Under the pieces are notes generated by a model, which was not told the origin of the DNA, ran no database searches, and saw only the letters and a program-made list of their open reading frames with translations. 8,481 nt of DNA, taken from Deltaproteobacteria bacterium. Its GTDB lineage: Bacteria; Myxococcota; Polyangia; Polyangiales; B10-G4. The first letter of the stretch is position 1. Each line of letters starts with the position of its first letter. Both the position numbers and the translations under genes were made by a program. This document shows positions 1-7,000 of the stretch, piece by piece. The stretch is from positions 1-8,481 of the forward strand of contig JAFDCW010000132.1 in NCBI GenBank assembly GCA_019312705.1, given 5' to 3'.

Positions 1-327
1 GGTCTCGCCGTGCAGCTGGAGTTGTACGTCGAAGCCGTTGGCCCCCGTGACCCTCGCGATCGCGGATGCGCCCAGCAGGCCGCCTCCATCCGCCGACACG
101 TCCCCGCCGGTCGTCACGATGACCGGAGTGCAAGTGGCCGACCCCGGCTCGCGTTCACAAACTGTGACCAGAGCGCACTGAAAGGGAGGAGCGATGTCCG
201 TCTCATCGCGGCAGCTCGCTTGTTCAGACTGAGCAATCTCGATCGTCATGTTGCCAGCGCGCTCATCCTCGCTGCACCCAGCAACGAGAAAGAGAAGGCA
301 AGCGACGGAAGCGGCAAGGAATCTCAC
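1..327 (-). CDS. Cys-rich putative lipoprotein, N-terminal part (3' end outside window)
   Basis: An open frame of 109 codons starts at GTG 327-325 and runs off the left edge with no stop. The start is well supported: a GGAGG Shine-Dalgarno sits 7 bases upstream, and the protein begins with a classic type II signal peptide. This has an Arg at residue 2, a hydrophobic core at about residues 3-16, and the lipobox V-A-G-C with the lipidated Cys at 18. The residues after the Cys (SEDE) are acidic; in E. coli, Asp at +2 retains lipoproteins in the inner membrane, but here +2 is Ser, so outer-membrane sorting is possible. The mature part has Cys at 39, 51, 57 and 66, suggesting disulfides in the periplasm or at the surface. 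I recognise no family. The GTG overlaps the MeaB stop as GTGA, so the two are probably translationally coupled. A link to methylmalonyl-CoA metabolism is not implied. The signal peptide is seen; the localisation is inferred. Confidence 0.8.
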   Translation of the reverse strand, partial: MRFLAASVACLLFLVAGCSEDERAGNMTIEIAQSEQASCRDETDIAPPFQCALVTVCEREPGSATCTPVIVTTGGDVSADGGGLLGASAIARVTGANGFDVQLQLHGET

Positions 328-1364
328 GGGCTCTCCTCCGGGACGATGAGCGACGTGAGGAGCCGCTCGCTGACAGTATACGGGTCATCTTGCCCTCGGG
401 CGATGGCGGAGGTGCCCTCCGCGAGGGCGCTCCCAAACCGCTTCCGGGCGACCTCTACGAGGCTATCCTCGAAGATGGCACGAAGCTCGGCCCCTACACG
501 AAGCTGGCGTCGAGCCTCGTGGCGGCCCGGCTCGTCGAGGAAGGATCGGTGGCCCTCACAGGCGCCGATCAGCTCGTCAATGCCCTCCCCGCGGGACGCG
601 ATGGTTTTGTGGACCGGCGGCACCCACCGGTCGCCGCTCACCCCGCGCGGCGTGTCGACACGGGCAGCACCGTGCCCGTGGGGGGACTTCGCGGCTCGGG
701 CCATCTGAGACCCCTGGGCGATCATTTGCTCCAGGTCCCGCACGGTCGCGTCGGCACCCTCTCGGTCTGCCTTGTTGACCGCGAAAACGTCTGCGACCTC
801 CAGGATGCCGGCCTTGATGGCTTGGATGTCGTCACCGAGCCCTGGGGCCATCACGACCGTCGTCGTGTGTGCCAAGCGCGCCACCTCGAGCTCGTCCTGA
901 CCGACGCCGACCGTCTCCACGATGATCACGTCGAAGCCCGCGGCGTCGAGAACGTGCACGAGATCACGGGCGGACCGCGAGAGACCGCCGAGCTGCCCCC
1001 GGGTTGCGAGGGAGCGAATGAATACCCCCTCGTCGAGGAAGTGCCGCTGCATGCGGATGCGGTCACCCAGAATGGCGCCCCCCGTGAAGGGGCTCGTCGG
1101 GTCGACGGCGATGACCCCCACGCGAGCGTCGCGGCCGCGATACGCCCGTACCAACTGGTCGACCAACGTGCTCTTGCCAGCCCCCGGGGTGCCGGTCACG
1201 CCCAGGACGTACGCACGCCCCGTGTGTGGATAGAGTTCTTTGAGCAGCGAGACGAAATGCGGGTGCCGATCATCCACGAGCCGCATGGCGCGGGCCACCC
1301 CACGGATATCGCCGGAGACGACGCGCTCGGCCAGAGCCCGCGTCTTTGCACTCGCGTCGGCCAA
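324..1364 (-). CDS. meaB: MeaB/ArgK-type GTPase, methylmalonyl-CoA mutase-associated
   Basis: This is a 346-residue G3E-family P-loop GTPase. In characterised relatives MeaB is a cytoplasmic chaperone that uses GTP to gate adenosylcobalamin loading and to protect methylmalonyl-CoA mutase. Visible motifs are Walker A GTPGAGKS at 58-65, the family signature DPTSPFTGG from 88 followed by LGDRIRM at 99-105, the ETVGVGQ switch at 150-156, the guanine-specificity NKAD at 197-200, and a G5-like TIASRGEG at 254-261. A helical C-terminal segment (about 283-346) matches the dimerisation arm. Residues about 219-247 form a linker rich in His, Gly and Arg before the WVPPVHKT segment. Length is normal for the family. 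The start is TTG: an in-frame TAG lies five codons upstream, and the first residues match the usual N-terminal helix (LAERVVSGDIRGVARAM). No good ribosome binding site is visible. No mutase gene is in the window, so the partner must be elsewhere. The next gene overlaps its stop by four bases. The older name ArgK (arginine/ornithine transport kinase) is a misassignment. Confidence 0.95.
   Translation of the reverse strand: MADASAKTRALAERVVSGDIRGVARAMRLVDDRHPHFVSLLKELYPHTGRAYVLGVTGTPGAGKSTLVDQLVRAYRGRDARVGVIAVDPTSPFTGGAILGDRIRMQRHFLDEGVFIRSLATRGQLGGLSRSARDLVHVLDAAGFDVIIVETVGVGQDELEVARLAHTTTVVMAPGLGDDIQAIKAGILEVADVFAVNKADREGADATVRDLEQMIAQGSQMARAAKSPHGHGAARVDTPRGVSGDRWVPPVHKTIASRGEGIDELIGACEGHRSFLDEPGRHEARRQLRVGAELRAIFEDSLVEVARKRFGSALAEGTSAIARGQDDPYTVSERLLTSLIVPEESP
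335..339 (-). promoter_or_regulatory. Shine-Dalgarno of the lipoprotein gene
   Basis: The minus strand reads GGAGG followed by a 7-base spacer and GTG. The site lies inside the last codons of the MeaB gene (the Glu-Glu-Ser of its C-terminus). It decides the GTG start of the lipoprotein and supports coupling to MeaB translation. Confidence 0.75.
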
Positions 1365-1367
1365 GAC

Positions 1368-1386
1368 CCGGGGAAACTACCCCCGG
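1368..1386 (-). promoter_or_regulatory. Small hairpin just upstream of the MeaB TTG start
   Basis: Six-base arms CCGGGG (1381-1386 on the minus strand) and CCCCGG (1368-1373) flank a 7-base loop. The hairpin ends three bases before the TTG codon and occupies the place where a Shine-Dalgarno would be expected. It could modulate initiation. It could also be chance in GC-rich DNA, and no regulatory role has been shown. Confidence 0.3.
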
Positions 1387-1432
1387 ATGCCGGCGCTGTC
1401 GACGACGCGTGACGTAGAGCGTCGAGAATTGA

Positions 1433-1463
1433 CGAAGGGCCGTCCCATGAGGACGGCCCTTCG
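1433..1463 (-). terminator. 13-bp hairpin downstream of tRNA-Val, probable terminator or processing signal
   Basis: The arms 1433-1445 and 1451-1463 are perfectly complementary over 13 bp, with a 5-base loop (TCATG on the minus strand). The hairpin begins six bases past the tRNA discriminator base. The sequence after it, TCAATTCT, is only weakly T-rich, so this is not a textbook intrinsic terminator. It fits the 3' end of the tRNA transcript, or a stop or processing point between the tRNA and MeaB. The function is inferred from position and stem strength. Confidence 0.55.
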
Positions 1464-1468
1464 AAGGG
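1457..1468. repeat. 12-bp perfect palindrome abutting the tRNA 3' end
   Basis: CCCTTCGAAGGG reads the same on both strands and lies directly beside the tRNA discriminator base. Its left half on the minus strand (CCCTTC) can pair with the same GAAGGG that forms the 5' arm of the following hairpin, so the two foldings are partly mutually exclusive. As DNA it could also be a protein-binding site. No function is known. Confidence 0.6.
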
Positions 1469-1540
1469 TGGGCGATACTGGATTTGAACCAGTGACTTCC
1501 TCCGTGTGAAGAAGGCACTCTACCACTGAGTTAATCGCCC
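1469..1540 (-). tRNA. tRNA-Val (anticodon CAC)
   Basis: A complete 72-base cloverleaf reads on the minus strand. The 7-bp acceptor stem pairs GGGCGAT with ATCGCCC, the D-stem pairs ACTC with GAGT, the anticodon stem CCTTC pairs with GGAGG (one G-U), and the T-stem ACTGG pairs with CCAGT around the TTCAAAT loop. The anticodon loop TTCACAC places CAC at plus-strand positions 1506-1508, reading GUG valine codons, which are frequent in this GC-rich genome. The discriminator is A. CCA is not encoded (the next bases are CCC), so a CCA-adding enzyme must finish the 3' end. It sits alone between the S1-domain gene and MeaB, with a plausible promoter before it and a strong hairpin after it. I see no duplicated tRNA 3' end that would suggest an integrated element. 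Confidence 0.97.
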
Positions 1541-1575
1541 GTTTCCAAGCTCGCCGGTGCGAGCAGGGAGCGCGC

Positions 1576-1604
1576 TATTTAGCAACGGCCTGGCCCTTTC
1601 GCAA
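1576..1604 (-). promoter_or_regulatory. Candidate sigma70-type promoter of tRNA-Val
   Basis: On the minus strand, TTGCGA (1604-1599) is followed after exactly 17 bases by TAAATA (1581-1576), a rare A/T-rich patch in this DNA. The next bases, GCGCGCTCCC, form a G/C-rich discriminator of the kind found at stable-RNA promoters under stringent control in E. coli. Transcription would start near 1569, leaving a leader of about 29 bases to the tRNA. Matches to consensus are only partial, so this is a candidate. Confidence 0.4.
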
Positions 1605-1607
1605 GGG
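1594..1607 (-). other. Small GNRA-loop hairpin after the S1-protein gene
   Basis: The minus strand reads CCCTT-GCGA-AAGGG: a 5-bp stem closed by a GCGA tetraloop, 13 bases past the S1-protein stop codon. There is no T tract after it. It overlaps the candidate -35 element of the tRNA promoter. It may be a weak transcript end or an RNA-stabilising 3' hairpin, or it may mean nothing. Confidence 0.25.
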
Positions 1608-1620
1608 TTCGTACGCCGCT

Positions 1621-3978
1621 CTATTTGTCCAGCTTGGCCCGGAGGAGGTCGCCGAAGGTGCCAAATCCCTGCTTGGCTGCCTCCTTTCGGTAGGCCTTAA
1701 CAGCCTTCCGCTCCTCGTCGAACTCCATGCCCTTGATGGAGACCCGGAGGCCACCATCGCGATCGGTCCCGGCAACCTTCACGCTGATCACGGCCCCTTG
1801 GACGATGTCCTTACGGCGAGCGCCTTCGGCCTTGGTGCCGAACTCCCGGTTGGGCAGATAGCCCCGGCCGCGGCGGCCGAGGACGCCCTTGACCTGAACC
1901 TGAGCGCCATTGTGATCGACCTTTTCGATCACGACCTCGATGATGGTCCCCGGCTTGAGGCTCTTGGGACGGTCCTTCGGGTCCAGCTTGCCGTCGGCGA
2001 TGGCCTGGACGTCTGCCGGGGAAAGCTTGGACAGGGAAATGCGGCGCTGGCCCTTGTCGACGCGCTCGACGACGACATCGAGTTCGTCGCCGACCTTGCA
2101 CGCCTGATCGGCGTGTTTGAGGTTCTTGCCGAGTTCGGTGATGTGCAGCAGGCCATCGATCCCAGGGGTCAGCTCGATGAAGGCGCCGAACTCCGCAGTC
2201 CGAACCACCTTGCTCTTGCTGTAGGACCCGGGGCTCAGGAGCTCCGCGTGCTCATCCCAGGGGTCCGCGAGGTGCACACGCATCGACAGGTCGACGCGGC
2301 CGTGCTTTTCGGTGCTGACCTTCGATACGCGGACCTTGACCTCGTCCCCCGCCTTTACGACGTCGGACGGTTTGTCGCCGCGATTCCACGACAGCTCGGA
2401 CTGATGGACCATGCCCTCGACACCGTCACCGATGTCGACGAAGGCGCCGTAGTCGCGGACCTGCGTGACCCGACCCATGAGGTCTTCGCCAACCTTCAGA
2501 GACTTGAGGCGTTCTTTGCGGGCCTTCCGCTGCCCACGCTCGAGGATGCTCTTGCGGCTGACGACGAGATTCTTCTGCCCCCCACCCTTGCGGGGAGGAA
2601 CGGTGAACTCGAGGCGCTGACCGAGGAACTCGTGGGGGTCGGGAATCGTACCGAGGGACATGCCGCTCGCCGGGCAGAAGACCCGAACGCCCTCGACCAA
2701 TACGTCGAAGCCGCCGCGGTTGAAGCCGAAGACGACGCCTTCCACGCGCTGCTTGGCTTCCCGCGCCGCCGCGATGGATGCGCGCGTCTGCCGCTTGTTG
2801 ACCGCCCGGTTGACGAGGGCGATGTGTCCGCTTTCGGACACCGAACCGACGCGACCGCGGAAAACCACACCGAGGGCCGGAGCGGCCGGGGCATCGCCCT
2901 CGCGCTTGGTCGGAGGAGCGACGGTCGGGGCCGCCGGTTTTTCATCAGCAGCGGTCGCCTCTTCGGCCGCGGACGCCGAATCGGGTCCGGCGTCTGATGC
3001 GGCCGGGGCGACTACCGAGGCCTCGTCGGTGGCTGCGACCTCGGCTCCCGAGGCCTCCACCGCAGTGCCCGCCTCGGCTCCGGGGGCCTCTTCTGCTGCA
3101 ACCGCCTCGGCTGGGACAGCCTCAGCTCCAGGGGCCTCTTCGGCTGCGACCGCCATTGGCTCGGCGGCGGAAACGGGTCCGCCTACCGCAGCCGGCGCTG
3201 CGTCCTCGACGCCGGCGCTGACGGCATCGCCATCGGCAGCACTCGCATCGGTATTCTGGCTTGCGTCCGGTGCAGCAGCGGGGACTTCCACCGCTTCAAT
3301 TTCGCGCGGCTCCCACGCATCGACGTACGCGTCGGCGCGTCCGAAGAGGTCGACCGCAAAGGCGCCGTCGAGGGCCGCGGCCACCCGCCCGGCCACGACA
3401 TCGCCGGCGGTGAAAGCCTGGCGCTTGTTCGGGTCGCCCTTGAAGTAGCGAAGGAACGGGGCGTGGCTCTTTTTGTCGGCGTGGCCATGACCATGACCGT
3501 GGCCATGGCTATGAGCTTGCGCATCGGCGGCGCCTTCGACGCCTGGCGCCGCGACGTCCCCGGCGGCGCTCTTCTTCTTGCGGCGACGGCGGCGGCGCTT
3601 CTTCTTGGCACCGTCCTCCCCCAACTCGCCCGCTTCGGCACCCGCTTCGGCAGCGCCGTTGCCTGCGCCGGCGACGTCCGCCGGCGCACCAGGCGCGTCA
3701 CCCAACGGGGCAGCAGCATCGCTCGGAGCAGCCCCATCGCTCGATGGTGCAGCGGCCTCGGTCGACGGAAGGGCAGCGTCACTCGACGGTGCGGCTTCGG
3801 TCGGAGCAGCAGCCGGCGTCGGCGACGCGCTCGCCGCAGCGACCTCGGTCGCTGGCGCGGCCTCCGCGGAAGGGGCCGATTCGGCCGACGGGGTCACCTC
3901 GCTCGGCGTCGGCGCTGCGCTTGGCGCGGCCGTTTCCGGGGCGGGGGATTGGTCTCGGATGTCGTCTGTGTTCGCCAT
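1621..3978 (-). CDS. Large S1-domain RNA-binding protein (ribosomal protein S1-like) with low-complexity insert
   Basis: A 785-residue protein related to ribosomal protein S1, expected to bind RNA in the cytoplasm. Residues 1-120 are Ala/Pro/Ser/Glu-rich and probably disordered. A basic block of three Lys, six Arg and three Lys lies at 125-136, and a His-Gly run at 156-166. S1 (OB-fold) repeats follow. The first begins at about 190 (GDVVAGRV, then AFAVDLFGRADAYV) and seems to resume at about 368-398 (VVFRGRVGSVSESGHIAL) after an Ala/Glu-rich insert at about 229-367. Further repeats lie at about 410-477, 495-567 (GRVTQVRDYGAFVDIGDGVEGMVHQSEL), 581-652 (EFGAFIELTPGIDGLLHITEL) and 675-750. The third and fourth are the most canonical. 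E. coli S1 has about 557 residues and six repeats; the extra length here is low-complexity. It may be the main S1 or an S1-like regulator, and the window cannot decide. The ATG follows a leader with no clear Shine-Dalgarno but with an 11-bp direct repeat. The kinase gene ends 114 bases upstream. Confidence 0.88.
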   Translation of the reverse strand: MANTDDIRDQSPAPETAAPSAAPTPSEVTPSAESAPSAEAAPATEVAAASASPTPAAAPTEAAPSSDAALPSTEAAAPSSDGAAPSDAAAPLGDAPGAPADVAGAGNGAAEAGAEAGELGEDGAKKKRRRRRRKKKSAAGDVAAPGVEGAADAQAHSHGHGHGHGHADKKSHAPFLRYFKGDPNKRQAFTAGDVVAGRVAAALDGAFAVDLFGRADAYVDAWEPREIEAVEVPAAAPDASQNTDASAADGDAVSAGVEDAAPAAVGGPVSAAEPMAVAAEEAPGAEAVPAEAVAAEEAPGAEAGTAVEASGAEVAATDEASVVAPAASDAGPDSASAAEEATAADEKPAAPTVAPPTKREGDAPAAPALGVVFRGRVGSVSESGHIALVNRAVNKRQTRASIAAAREAKQRVEGVVFGFNRGGFDVLVEGVRVFCPASGMSLGTIPDPHEFLGQRLEFTVPPRKGGGQKNLVVSRKSILERGQRKARKERLKSLKVGEDLMGRVTQVRDYGAFVDIGDGVEGMVHQSELSWNRGDKPSDVVKAGDEVKVRVSKVSTEKHGRVDLSMRVHLADPWDEHAELLSPGSYSKSKVVRTAEFGAFIELTPGIDGLLHITELGKNLKHADQACKVGDELDVVVERVDKGQRRISLSKLSPADVQAIADGKLDPKDRPKSLKPGTIIEVVIEKVDHNGAQVQVKGVLGRRGRGYLPNREFGTKAEGARRKDIVQGAVISVKVAGTDRDGGLRVSIKGMEFDEERKAVKAYRKEAAKQGFGTFGDLLRAKLDK
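2878..3294 (-). other. Low-complexity insert splitting the first S1 repeat
   Basis: These bases encode about residues 229-367 of the S1-like protein, a run dominated by Ala, Glu, Pro, Val, Ser and Asp with almost no aromatic residues. It lies between the N-terminal strands of an S1 repeat (ending near WEPREIEAVEVP) and a segment that looks like the closing strands (GRVGSVSESGHIAL). The reading frame is intact throughout. The boundaries were judged by eye. Confidence 0.6.
3070..3150 (-). repeat. Imperfect 48-base tandem repeat in the insert
   Basis: The 11-residue unit VAAEEAPGAEA occurs at residues 277-287 (3118-3150) and again at 293-303 (3070-3102), a period of 16 residues or 48 bases. The two copies are identical in protein but differ at several third codon positions. 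This suggests an older duplication held by selection for composition, or slippage followed by drift. Confidence 0.65.
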
Positions 3979-3981
3979 AAC

Positions 3982-4032
3982 TTGATGCCCGTCGGGAACG
4001 GGGCCGGCAGCCTAACCCTCGTTGATGCCCGT
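3982..4032. repeat. 11-bp direct repeat in the leader of the S1-like gene
   Basis: TTGATGCCCGT (plus strand) occurs at 3982-3992 and 4022-4032, exactly 40 bases apart. On the coding strand it reads ACGGGCATCAA. The nearer copy ends three bases before the ATG, where a ribosome binding site should be. Two copies of an exact 11-mer in a 114-base gap are unlikely by chance. They could be operator half-sites or an RNA element bound by the S1-like protein itself. Function is unproven. Confidence 0.6.
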
Positions 4033-4092
4033 GTCGAGCGGGCCAATTCGTCCCCGATCACTGCGCCCCGAGGGAGGCCCCGGCGAGGGTCG

Positions 4093-7000
4093 TCAGACGT
4101 CCTCTAGGGCCCGGGCCTGCTCCCTCAACCGGGCCTCCATCGGGGCGTGGCCGGCGCGACCCGCGAGGGATGCGGCGCGCTCCAGCGTGCGGCCCGCCGC
4201 AGGGGGATCACCGAGGGCCAGGTGGGCCCGGGCAAGCATGGTGAGAGCGACAGCGGCGGCGCCGGGACGACCGTTGCCTTCCAGGCAATCGATAGCCTGC
4301 ACGATGGCGGGCACATAGGAAGCATCGGCGTGGTCTCCGATTGCCAACGCCCCCTGGATCGCCGTCGCCAGGTGGGTGACCGTGGCGAGGTGGTGCCGGC
4401 GTGCAAGGCGACGGGCTTCTTCGGCGTGCACCGCGGCCCTGGCGGGCTCGTCGATGTCGAGGCGGCGCGCGGCCGCAGATACATGGGCCCGCGCCGCCGA
4501 TGCCTCGGCCCCTTCTTCTTCCGCGACCTGAGCGGCCTCTCCGAAGCGCTCCGCGGCGGCTTTCATCGCGCCCCGGGCCTCGGCGACTGCCCCCATCGCC
4601 GCCAGGGAGCGATGACGGATCCGGCCGCTCCCGAGGCGGGCGGCAATCGCCAGAGCCGCAGACACCGAGGCATCCGCTTCGTCGAATTTCCCGGTCCGGG
4701 CGAGGGCTTCGGCGCGCCGGCACCACGCAACGCCGACCAAGTCGTCGGCCTCGGCTGCACCGAGGGCCTCGATGGCCCGTGCGAGGATGGCCGCCCCGGC
4801 CTCGGGGCGGCCCGCTTCGAACTCCACCTGGCCGAGAGTGAGCAAGGCCTCGCCCCGGAGGAACTCGTCCGTGAGCGCCTCAATCGACTCACCGGCCTGA
4901 TCGAGAATCGCCGCCGCGTCGGTCCAGCGCTCGTTGCGCGAGGCGACGCGAGCCCGCCCGAGGGCGATGCGCACCTTGATGGTGAGTTCGGTCCGAGCGA
5001 AAGGGCTCCGCTCCGCTTCGTCCAGGGCCGCCTCGGCGACGTCAATCGCCCCCGAGGCCAGGGCCATCGCACAGCCGCGGAGGGCGAAATCGACGCTGCG
5101 CTCGACGTTGGGGTCGTCCCCGTTCTCGCGGACGATCCGCGCCGCTTCGACGAGGTACTCGGCGGCCACCGGCAAGTCGCCGCGCTCACGAGCGACCTCC
5201 GATGCGCCGGCGAGGTAGTCTGGGGCGCGGCGTCGGTCGACGGATCGGGCTGCGTGATAAGCGAGAGTTGCGATGCCACTCGAGTCGGTTCCCGCACCAT
5301 GGCGTTCGAGGACCGCAGCGATGCTGCCATGCAACCGGCGCAGGTCCATGTCTCCCATGGCATCGGTGATGGCCCGCCGCTGAAGGGAACCGGGGACGCA
5401 GAGGGTCATCGGCAAGGCGTCCTCGTCGTGACCGCCCCCCCAAGCACCGGACCCGGGCCACCAGGAACGCGGTGCCCCGGCCGTCAGGTCGGGCCCCGCA
5501 GAGGTGAGCAGGCGCTGGACGAGGAGGCGGCGGAGGGCCGCCTCGCTCTCCTTAGGACCGGCGCCGGACACCTCTTTGAGCGACGCGATGGGTGCGGCAT
5601 CTCCAAAGGCCGCCGCCGCTCGCAAGATGTCCCGATCCGTTGGTCGCTGCTCCGAAAGGCAGGTCGCGATGAGGGCACGATGATGGGCGGTCACCGGAGT
5701 GGGCCGAGGCGACGCGATGCGTACGACGTCATCTTCGACGATGAGCGCCCCATCCTCGACGAGAGCGTCGGCCATGGCTTCGACCCAGCCGGGGTTTCCG
5801 GACGTCTCGCTCATGATCCGGGCGCCGAGGTCAGACTCCGCGGCGCGGGCGCCGGCGCTGGAGGCGAAGAGGCGAGACGCCGAGCGTTCGTCGAGGCGAT
5901 CGAGACCCAGGACCTCCACGCTCGGTTCCGGGAGAGGCGTCCCGGGGCGCGCCGTCATGACCGTGAAGACCCGACCGTGCTCGAGGCCGCGGATCAGGAG
6001 CGGCAGGATCTGACGCGTGGAGTCATCCATCCAGTTGATGTCTTCGAGGACCAGGAGCACGGCCCGATCGCTCGCGAGGGCGCGCAACGCCTTTCGAGCC
6101 GCGAGGGTGAGTTCGAGACCCCGGGGACGCCCGACGCGCTCTTCGCGGGCGATCGGATAGGCCAGACCGAGGAGCTCACCCACCAGGCGGACCTCCCGCG
6201 GCTTGAGGTTCAGGACCCGGAGCCGATCCACCTTGGCGAACCGTTCCGAGGGCGTATCCGAGAGTTCCACGCCGCAAAGGTCCCGGAATACATCCGCGAG
6301 GGCCCCATAGCTGTCGCCCTCATGGGCCTCGTCACCTCGACCTCGAACCAGAGCCACATCCTGGGCCGTCGCGAGCGCCCCGAGCTCGGCGAGCAATCGC
6401 GACTTGCCGCTGCCCGGCTCACCGACGACCAGGTACGCGGTCGACCGCCCTCCCTCGACCGCAGATACGAGGGACTCGCTCAAGACCCGCACCTCGTGGC
6501 GCCGGCCGATGAGCGGCGCGCGCTCACGCATGGCGAGGGCATCCCGGTCCTCGCGGCCACGGAACCCGATGAGCACGGGGACCGCACCCTCGGAGACCTG
6601 GAAGGTGCGCGAAAGAGCGGCGCGCAACTCCGGGTCGACGCGAATCTCACCGGCGGCACCGTCCTCGACGCCCTGCTTCGCGAGGGCGTGGGTCTCCTCG
6701 TCGGGCTCGACGGCGCCAACCTCGAATACCCGCGCTTCACCGCGAAGAATGGCGGCGGCTGGCACCGCAGCGACCCGCGCGGGACCGTCCACGATGAGCC
6801 GATGTCGAAACTCGAGGGCAGCCCTCGCGGCGTGAATCGCGCCTCGTTCGACGCCGCTGGTATGGCCGAATACGGCCTCCCGAATGCCGCCCAGGGGCGG
6901 CAACGCGAAGCCTCCCATGGTGCCGACGACCGACTCGAAGGCCTGCCCATCTCCCCCGCGTTCCCTAACGGCAAGCACAGTAACTTCGCGCACTTCGGAG

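Noticed and set aside
10..708. A 232-codon plus-strand open frame at the left edge
   Set aside because: It lies antisense to the lipoprotein start and MeaB 3' end. Its Arg/Ser-rich product has no family features, while the minus strand has a signal peptide, lipobox and Shine-Dalgarno.
390..1412. A 340-codon plus-strand open frame opposite MeaB
   Set aside because: The minus strand has all G motifs of MeaB; the plus frame has none and is explained by base composition.
1469..1540. tRNA-Val as an integration site of a mobile element
   Set aside because: I found no repeated copy of the tRNA 3' end, no integrase and no phage or plasmid genes in the window. The flanking genes look like ordinary chromosomal ones.
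1798..2997. A 399-codon plus-strand open frame opposite the S1-like gene
   Set aside because: It lacks any motif I recognise and covers a region whose minus strand encodes clear S1 repeats. It is a codon-bias shadow.
4000..4090. Long-range inverted repeats in the kinase to S1-gene gap (cgagggt/accctcg and ggcccc/ggggcc)
   Set aside because: They are short, G/C-only or nearly so, and cross each other, so they cannot both form a simple nested structure. Expected by chance in such DNA.
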